Shown piece by piece: positions 49,151-53,742 of a stretch of DNA of 53,742 bases. Under the pieces are notes generated by a model. It saw only the letters and a program-made list of their open reading frames with translations. It did no database searches and was not told the DNA's origin. Origin of the DNA: Caldifarciminota bacterium (GTDB lineage: Bacteria > Hydrothermota > Tepidihabitantia > SM23-42); contig CP070686.1 of assembly GCA_020353055.1 (NCBI GenBank), positions 165,920 through 219,661 on the forward strand, in the 5' to 3' direction. A program made the translations under genes and the position numbers. Numbering within the stretch: position 1 is the stretch's first letter; the number at the start of each line of letters is the position of its first letter.

Positions 49151-50931
49151 TCTTTGAGAATTTCTTTGTAACTATCCAGCACAACCTTGTAGTATTTCAG
49201 CGCCTTATCTTCCTCGCCGAGAGAACGATATACATCAGCCATGCCTTCGTTAAGCGCGATAACGAGCTCGAGCTCTGCAGCATCTTTCTTTCGCTGACAT
49301 AACTCAAGGGCTTTGTTGTAGTATTCGATACCTGATTCGTAACCACCCTTGCGCACTGCCTGGCGTGCCGACAGCAGTAGGTATTCTATTGCCTTTTTGT
49401 AATTCTCCCCTTCTCCATAGTGGAATGCGGTATGCTCTTCGTGTCCGGCAAGCCTTGAATAGTAATCGGCAAAGCGGATGTGCATGTTCCTTTTGTGGCG
49501 GGTAAGTTCGTAGATCTCGTCGTGCAGTATTGGGTTAACGAAGACATAGTGGTTCATGTGTTTCTTAAGATATCCAATTCTTGTAAAATAATCGAATAAA
49601 TCAATGCTCTGCTTTTCGAGAGGAAATTCGTCAGGTTGAATCTTTATGCCGGCGATCGATAGATTTGCAATGAATTCCTTTTTGTCGCCGAGATTTTCAA
49701 ATCTTCTCTTAATGATCGTTTTAATGTCATGGTAGGATAGGGCAAAGCCAGCGATTGATGTTTCTCCCCGGTATTGTCTGTAGAAATAGGATAATTTTTC
49801 CTCATTGTACAGTCCGATATACTGCAATACATGGAAAGGTGTTGTAGGAGGCAGGCTCATACTCTCACCTGTTGCTTCTTCTATTAACCTTGCCAGGTCT
49901 TTTTTCTCAATTTCTCTGAGCTCGAATTCATGCAGCCCCGAAAGGTTAATATGAGAGAGATATGAACAGAAGATGAAACAGACATCCTCTTCGGCAAGTT
50001 TTGTCATCAAATGCTGCATGAACATCGTAGATGAAGCATCCATATTCTCGGCATCTTCAACTATCAGTGCTACCGGTATGTTCCAGGACATCCGTTTGAA
50101 TATATCGGCAACGGTGTCGGTCAAGACCTCGACCCTCGTTTTCAGTTCTAATTTTTCCAGAATCGATTCTTCGTCGGAAAGACAAAGAAAATCAAGGATG
50201 GTCAAATATGACGTCGCGATATCAACGATGTTCAGGTCCTTCAATTTCTGTTCGATCTTCTTCTGTTTGTCTTCGGTGCTCCGGATACCATCTATCCCCA
50301 GCATTTGGACGACGAGTTCGGTTACCGGCTGAAAAGTTATGCCGCGCATGTAGGAAGGACAGGTTGTGCGGTAAGAGATTTTCTTGCCTTCCCATTGATC
50401 AATCAGTTCGTCAAAGAAAACCGTCTTACCACCGCCTGTAGGACATACGACGAGCAGGGCTTTGGAAACGCTCAGATGATGCTCGAGAGATTCCAGTTGG
50501 CTTCGGCGTGAAATATGTGGCCATCGGGGTTTCGGCGCTGGAGGTGTGATTTCCTTATTTGGTTCCTCAAGTTTGCATACGAGAATTTCATTTGCCATGC
50601 CCTGAATTGAGAGCATCCCCAGGCATGTGACTTTGAAATCATCGATAACGATCTTTTCGATTTCTTCGGATATCAGTATCTCGCCTTTCTCGGCGATCTT
50701 AGAAAGCCCCTTGGCAAGAGCGATATGTTGCGAAAATCCGAAATGCGCATCCGGGTATTTCTCTTTCAGTTCTAGCAGGCAGCAGAGTATATTGCTTTCT
50801 TCACTGCTACCTACGAGGAGATCTTTGTCTGCAGAGTCGATCCGCCCCCAGGATCTTTCCACCGTATCCACGATGTCCGTGAATTGATCCAATGTTAATT
50901 TCTGGGCGTTGATTCCGAAATGAAAATTCAT
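49147..50931 (-). CDS. Degenerate cyclase domain-AAA/STAND ATPase-TPR protein
   Basis: A 594-residue protein. Residues 1-125 look like a class III nucleotidyl cyclase fold that lost its catalytic residues: GINAQKLTLDQF, ALAKGLSKIAEKGEILISEEIEKIV and LSIQGMANEILVCKLEEP align with the ends of such domains, but the metal-binding Asp residues are not seen. Residues 140-420 are an ATPase: P-loop CPTGGGKT (163-170; the first position is Cys instead of Ala/Gly) and Walker B ALIVEDAENMD. TPR-like helices close the protein (about 500-594). The ATG follows AGGA. It lies between cdd and lptD in one operon. Confidence 0.7.
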   Translation of the reverse strand: MNFHFGINAQKLTLDQFTDIVDTVERSWGRIDSADKDLLVGSSEESNILCCLLELKEKYPDAHFGFSQHIALAKGLSKIAEKGEILISEEIEKIVIDDFKVTCLGMLSIQGMANEILVCKLEEPNKEITPPAPKPRWPHISRRSQLESLEHHLSVSKALLVVCPTGGGKTVFFDELIDQWEGKKISYRTTCPSYMRGITFQPVTELVVQMLGIDGIRSTEDKQKKIEQKLKDLNIVDIATSYLTILDFLCLSDEESILEKLELKTRVEVLTDTVADIFKRMSWNIPVALIVEDAENMDASSTMFMQHLMTKLAEEDVCFIFCSYLSHINLSGLHEFELREIEKKDLARLIEEATGESMSLPPTTPFHVLQYIGLYNEEKLSYFYRQYRGETSIAGFALSYHDIKTIIKRRFENLGDKKEFIANLSIAGIKIQPDEFPLEKQSIDLFDYFTRIGYLKKHMNHYVFVNPILHDEIYELTRHKRNMHIRFADYYSRLAGHEEHTAFHYGEGENYKKAIEYLLLSARQAVRKGGYESGIEYYNKALELCQRKKDAAELELVIALNEGMADVYRSLGEEDKALKYYKVVLDSYKEILKE

Positions 50932-50944
50932 TTTATCCTCAGAT

Positions 50945-51370
50945 TCATTTTTTGAGTCGGAAGGGCTGCGTCAGAAGTGTTTTTATTGGATAAAAACGGA
51001 ACTCATCTTTGGTGCTAACAGTAGCAATGATGATATTTGGTGAATGTTCGCTGTACACCTGAAGGCAGGCACCGCAGGGCAGAATCGAATCAATATCTGG
51101 AGAATGGAGTAACAATAACAAGAAATCTTTCTCTCCCTCCGAGACGGCTTTGAACAGTGCGACTCTTTCCGCACACATAGTGAGCGAATAGGAGCTGTTT
51201 TCGACGTTGCAGCCCGTGTATATGTTACCGTTCGCGCAATAGAGCGCGGCGCTGACTGAGATTCCGCTGTAAGGTGCATACACATTTTTGAGTGTCTTTT
51301 TGATACGTCTAAGCAATTCCTTCGATACCTTTTTTGTATTAACAGTCGTCTTTGAGGAAGCTCTTGCCAT
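50945..51370 (-). CDS. cdd: Cytidine deaminase
   Basis: A 141-residue homotetrameric-type cytidine deaminase that converts (deoxy)cytidine to (deoxy)uridine in nucleoside salvage. The zinc site is complete: CNVENSSYSLTMCAERVA (Cys and catalytic Glu of C-A-E) and PCGACLQV (two Cys). The first 18 residues are a basic extension (MARASSKTTVNTKKVSK) that is not usual; an internal start is not obvious. The gene overlaps deoB by 32 bp on the same strand, which pairs two nucleoside salvage steps. Confidence 0.93.
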   Translation of the reverse strand: MARASSKTTVNTKKVSKELLRRIKKTLKNVYAPYSGISVSAALYCANGNIYTGCNVENSSYSLTMCAERVALFKAVSEGEKDFLLLLLHSPDIDSILPCGACLQVYSEHSPNIIIATVSTKDEFRFYPIKTLLTQPFRLKK

Positions 51371-52502
51371 GTCTTATCCCTCCGATCCCAAAGTAATTAG
51401 CCGTCGTTTTGGCCAGATCTGCAAAAGTTTCGCGGGTTCCCAGATTCTGTCCGCTCATGCCATTACGGTAAGCAAGGATTGGTACGTGCTCGCGCGAATG
51501 GTCGGTTGAAGGTGTGGTGGGGTCATTACCGTGATCAGCGGTGATGAACATAATATCTTCGTCGCGGGCTTGTTTGATGATAGAGTCAAGACCCTTATCC
51601 ATTTCAATCAAACCTTTTCTGAAACCCTCGACATCATTTCGGTGCCCCCAATCCATATCAAACTGTACAAAATTGGCAACAATCAAAGTATCATTTTCTT
51701 CTTTCATCGAAGATAGCACAAAGTCAATGCATTCCTGATTATTAACTGAATGAAAAGTTTCGTCAAACCCGCGGTTGCTGAAAAGGTCGTCGACTTTGCC
51801 GATAACTATAACCTTAATGCCATTCTTGTGAGCAATATCAAGGAGGGTAGGCTCGGGTGGTGCCATAGAAAAGTCGCGCCGGTCTTTAGTGCGACTAAAT
51901 TCAGGAAATACACCCGTAAACGGCCGGGCGATTACGCGCGCTACCCCGTATTCACCCTGTAGCAGGGCGCGCGCTGTTTTGCAGAATGAATATAATTCAC
52001 CGAGGCTGAAAACGTCGATGTGGCATGCGACCTGGAAGACGCTGTCCGCAGATGTATAGACGATCGGTTTCTTCTCACGAATATGTTGTTCTCCAAGCCG
52101 TTTGATTATCTCGGTACCCGATGCCGGGAGGTTACCGAGGATTTCATGGCCGATCATTTTCTCAAATCTGGCGATGATGTCTACTGGAAAACCCTTTGGA
52201 AAGGTTGGAAATGGTTTCTCCAGGATCACACCGCACAACTCCCAATGTCCTGATGTTGAGTCTTTGCCAGGGGATTTCTCGGCCATTTTGCCAAAGCTGG
52301 CAAGAGGTTGCGGAACATGCTCGATACCCTTGATGTCGGTTATATTACCAAGACCGAGGCTCTGCAGTACCGGAAGTTTTAGGCCATTACAGCGTTCTGC
52401 GAGATTGACGAGCGTATTGCTTCCTTCATCGCCATACTGCGCGGCGTCCGGAAGTGCGCCGATACCTACTCCGTCCATGATCAGGACGATCGCCCTTTTC
52501 AT
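51339..52502 (-). CDS. deoB: Phosphopentomutase
   Basis: A 387-residue alkaline-phosphatase-superfamily enzyme that interconverts (deoxy)ribose 1-phosphate and 5-phosphate in nucleoside catabolism. IMDGVGIGALPDA at the N-terminus, KDSTSGHWELCG with the catalytic Thr/Ser region, and the metal ligands in FDMDWGHRNDVEGF, TADHGNDPTTPSTDHSREHVPIL are intact. The length is normal. The ATG at 52502 lies 6 nt after TATAAT without Shine-Dalgarno, so the operon mRNA (deoB, cdd, cyclase/AAA protein, lptD) would start leaderless. Confidence 0.96.
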   Translation of the reverse strand: MKRAIVLIMDGVGIGALPDAAQYGDEGSNTLVNLAERCNGLKLPVLQSLGLGNITDIKGIEHVPQPLASFGKMAEKSPGKDSTSGHWELCGVILEKPFPTFPKGFPVDIIARFEKMIGHEILGNLPASGTEIIKRLGEQHIREKKPIVYTSADSVFQVACHIDVFSLGELYSFCKTARALLQGEYGVARVIARPFTGVFPEFSRTKDRRDFSMAPPEPTLLDIAHKNGIKVIVIGKVDDLFSNRGFDETFHSVNNQECIDFVLSSMKEENDTLIVANFVQFDMDWGHRNDVEGFRKGLIEMDKGLDSIIKQARDEDIMFITADHGNDPTTPSTDHSREHVPILAYRNGMSGQNLGTRETFADLAKTTANYFGIGGIRHGKSFLKDDC

Positions 52503-52508
52503 TATGGA

Positions 52509-52536
52509 ATTATATATCTTTTCGTTAAATTGTAAA
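52509..52536 (-). promoter_or_regulatory. Promoter for leaderless deoB operon mRNA
   Basis: TTTACA (52536-52531), 16-bp spacer, TATAAT (52514-52509), then 6 nt to the ATG at 52502. Confidence 0.7.
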
Positions 52537-52559
52537 GAACTCAGACACGCGAACCGGTG

Positions 52560-52815
52560 ACACGGAGAAGGACAGAAGCTGAGAAGATAAGAGGGTAAGA
52601 CAATGGGAAATTGAGAAACGGAGAGGATGAGAAATTCCGAGGTTGAGAAGATTAGAACTTAAGAATCTGAGCACCGAAAATAACGTTCGTCTAAATTTCG
52701 AAATTCGAAATGCGCAATGCGAAATGTAGTTCTAACAAAATTAGCGATATTAGCGAAAGCAACGATACTAACGGGATTAACGAAAATAACGTTCCTAACG
52801 TCTTTCGTTAGAAGT
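52560..52815. repeat. Low-complexity, purine-rich region with degenerate short repeats
   Basis: The 361-bp gap between deoB and the TonB gene holds no gene that I can support. Its first half is purine rich with many GAGAAG/GAGGATGAGAA variants. The second half is a run of degenerate 9-11 bp units of the type ATTAGCGA, ACTAACGG, ATTAACGAAA, ATAACGTTC. AAAATAACGTTC occurs twice (from about 52677 and 52784). An ORF frame crosses it, but only by chance. Confidence 0.55.
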
Positions 52816-52863
52816 GGGAATATTTGCCCGCCGTTTTTGTATATATATTTAGAAGGAGGAAAC

Positions 52864-53481
52864 ATGAAGGATCATAAGAAGATGTACGGAATATATTTGC
52901 GGGCCGGATTGCTCTCCAGCCTCGTGATATTCATAATACTCTTTATACTTGTTCCTTATGCTCAGCCCCTTCCTTATGAACTGAAACATGAGGTAATCAC
53001 TATGGTGGAGGACATTTCTGCATACATTGACAAGTATGAAGAGCCGCCACCTGCGGAGCGCCCCAAGGTTGTTGCCCCGGCCGAGAATATCGGGGATGAG
53101 AATGTCGTTGAAACGATCCCTGAAACCGAGTTCACCGAGAATCCTATCCGGACCAGACCCATAGGTCCCGAGATCGAAATCGTGCCCTATTATAAGGTTG
53201 AAGTGAAACCTCAGCCGGTCGTTCAGGCAAAACCCCGGTATCCTGATCTGGTGCGCCGGGCAGGGATTGAAGGACAGACCGTCGTCAAGGCGTTGGTCGA
53301 CATCGATGGTAGTATCATGGATGTTCAGGTTTTGAAATCGAGCGGAAATCAGATGCTTGATGAAGCAGCACTGGCGGCAGCACGTTCCTGGAGGTTCTCT
53401 CCGGCAAAACAGCGCGACAAGTATGTGCGTGTGTACGTTTCTATCCCGATTAACTTCAAACTAGTAGAGATCGGCTCATAG
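52864..53481 (+). CDS. TonB-type energy transducer
   Basis: A 205-residue protein with one N-terminal membrane helix (about 13-33, LSSLVIFIILFILVPYA), a Pro/Glu-rich periplasmic spacer (50-125) and a C-terminal TonB domain (about 128-203: YPDLVRRAGIEGQTVVKALVDIDGSIMDVQVLKSSGN, then ALAAARSWRFSPAKQ). It links inner-membrane energy to outer-membrane receptors, such as the one at 26985. The open frame starts at 52717, but AGGAGG before the ATG at 52864 and the low-complexity upstream sequence set the true start. No exbB/exbD is in the window. Confidence 0.88.
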   Translation: MKDHKKMYGIYLRAGLLSSLVIFIILFILVPYAQPLPYELKHEVITMVEDISAYIDKYEEPPPAERPKVVAPAENIGDENVVETIPETEFTENPIRTRPIGPEIEIVPYYKVEVKPQPVVQAKPRYPDLVRRAGIEGQTVVKALVDIDGSIMDVQVLKSSGNQMLDEAALAAARSWRFSPAKQRDKYVRVYVSIPINFKLVEIGS

Positions 53482-53507
53482 AGTAGTCAAGATTGTCGCA
53501 AATAGAG

Positions 53508-53539
53508 ATCCCCCCAGCATCTTGTTGATGCTGGGGGAT
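53508..53539. terminator. Strong hairpin between convergent genes
   Basis: CCCCCAGCATC (53511-53521) pairs perfectly with GATGCTGGGGG (53527-53537) over a TTGTT loop, extended by two pairs around a bulged C. A T/G-rich run follows on the plus strand. It sits between the TonB gene and the convergent gene at 53560, so it is probably a bidirectional terminator. Confidence 0.75.
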
Positions 53540-53559
53540 GTTTGTTGTTTGTAGTAGAT

Positions 53560-53742
53560 TTACCGTACGAGGATGAGTTTACCAGTCGCAGTGTTACCAG
53601 CCGCTTCGACGCGGTAGAAGTAAATACCATTAGCGACCTGACGGCCCTGGTTATCAGTACGATCCCAAATCATGGTATGGGTACCAGCCGAAATATTGCT
53701 GAAGTCACTGTCCAAAACACGACGTCCGGCAATATCATAGAC
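53560..53742 (-). CDS. C-terminal part of a secreted protein with FlgD-like/sorting domain (partial)
   Basis: The last 60 codons of a gene whose start is outside the window. The segment VYDIAGRRVLDSD, WDRTDNQGRQVANGIYFYRV and the final TGKLILVR are the FlgD-Ig-like/type IX-type C-terminal domain found at the end of many exported proteins in FCB-group bacteria. The rest of the protein is unknown. It is of the longer form with a WDGxDxxG-like loop, unlike the short version on the FG-GAP protein at 4154. Confidence 0.8.
   Translation of the reverse strand, partial: VYDIAGRRVLDSDFSNISAGTHTMIWDRTDNQGRQVANGIYFYRVEAAGNTATGKLILVR

Noticed and set aside
52717-52863. N-terminal extension of the TonB protein
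   Set aside because: It runs through low-complexity sequence and AGGAGG is located directly before the ATG at 52864.
1-53742. CRISPR arrays, tRNA/rRNA genes, insertion sequences, prophage genes
   Set aside because: None could be recognised on either strand; the short repeats found are degenerate and not spacer-separated.

Overview
The window reads as a chromosomal segment of a Gram-negative (diderm) bacterium with moderate GC. An LptD-type outer-membrane assembly protein, a TonB-dependent receptor, a TonB C-terminal protein, a PorV/PorQ-like outer-membrane protein, PpiD/SurA-type chaperone folds and two proteins with C-terminal sorting-type domains point to an FCB-group-like lineage. An uncultured candidate phylum such as WOR-3/Stahlbacteria is my best guess, from gene content only. 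No rRNA, tRNA, CRISPR array, transposase or phage gene was seen, so this looks like core genome with some accessory islands.

Layout. 1-4 kb: a TetR regulator (cut by the window edge) with a 48-codon upstream ORF and an operator, an unknown membrane protein, a uridine-kinase-like P-loop kinase and two GNAT acetyltransferases. 4-9 kb: secreted FG-GAP-repeat protein, TPR protein, PAS-GAF-HD-GYP protein, GYD-domain protein. 9-13 kb: operon of a KOW-domain protein, a PorV-like protein, accA and a DUF4388 protein. 13-20 kb: endonuclease IV, topA with a flavin reductase, a V4R-like sensor protein coupled to a second PAS/GAF/HD-GYP protein, radical SAM protein. 20-30 kb: two tandem 1,070-residue STAND ATPase/TPR/BTAD regulators followed by a TonB-dependent receptor. 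30-37 kb: winged-helix protein, M20 peptidase, GNAT, then a tightly overlapping run of MBL hydrolase, GNAT, CelD-like protein, MshA-like GT4 glycosyltransferase and PIG-L deacetylase. 37-45 kb: CDF and ZIP metal transporters, site-2 protease, a two-thioredoxin-fold/thioredoxin-reductase fusion, ROK kinase, small membrane protein, serS. 44-53.7 kb: LarA-like protein with a PpiD-like foldase, the deoB-cdd-cyclase/AAA/TPR-lptD operon, a TonB protein and the C-terminus of a further sorted protein.

The most notable signal is in expression architecture. Eighteen near-consensus sigma70-type promoters can be read directly; 13 have a 16-bp spacer and 5 have 17 bp. In about eleven places the -10 hexamer lies only 5-10 nt before an ATG or GTG, so the transcript would be leaderless or nearly so (topA, serS, deoB, LarA-like, thioredoxin reductase fusion, CDF, M20 peptidase, STAND regulator, a GNAT, a kinase and two short ORFs). 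Genes further inside operons instead use Shine-Dalgarno sites and stop/start overlaps. Four main genes are preceded by short ORFs of 27-48 codons; three of these end on or within a few bases of the main start codon. Using promoter positions to set starts shortens several ORFs: GNAT at 2735 and 3968, topA at 16640, M20 at 30819.

Functional links I infer: the two STAND/BTAD regulators probably control the neighbouring TonB-dependent receptor, whose promoter lacks a good -35 but has two TGTGAG repeats exactly 11 bp apart. The GT4/PIG-L/GNAT/MBL run resembles in composition the enzymes that build mycothiol- or bacillithiol-type amino-sugar conjugates, though a surface glycoconjugate is an equally open reading.
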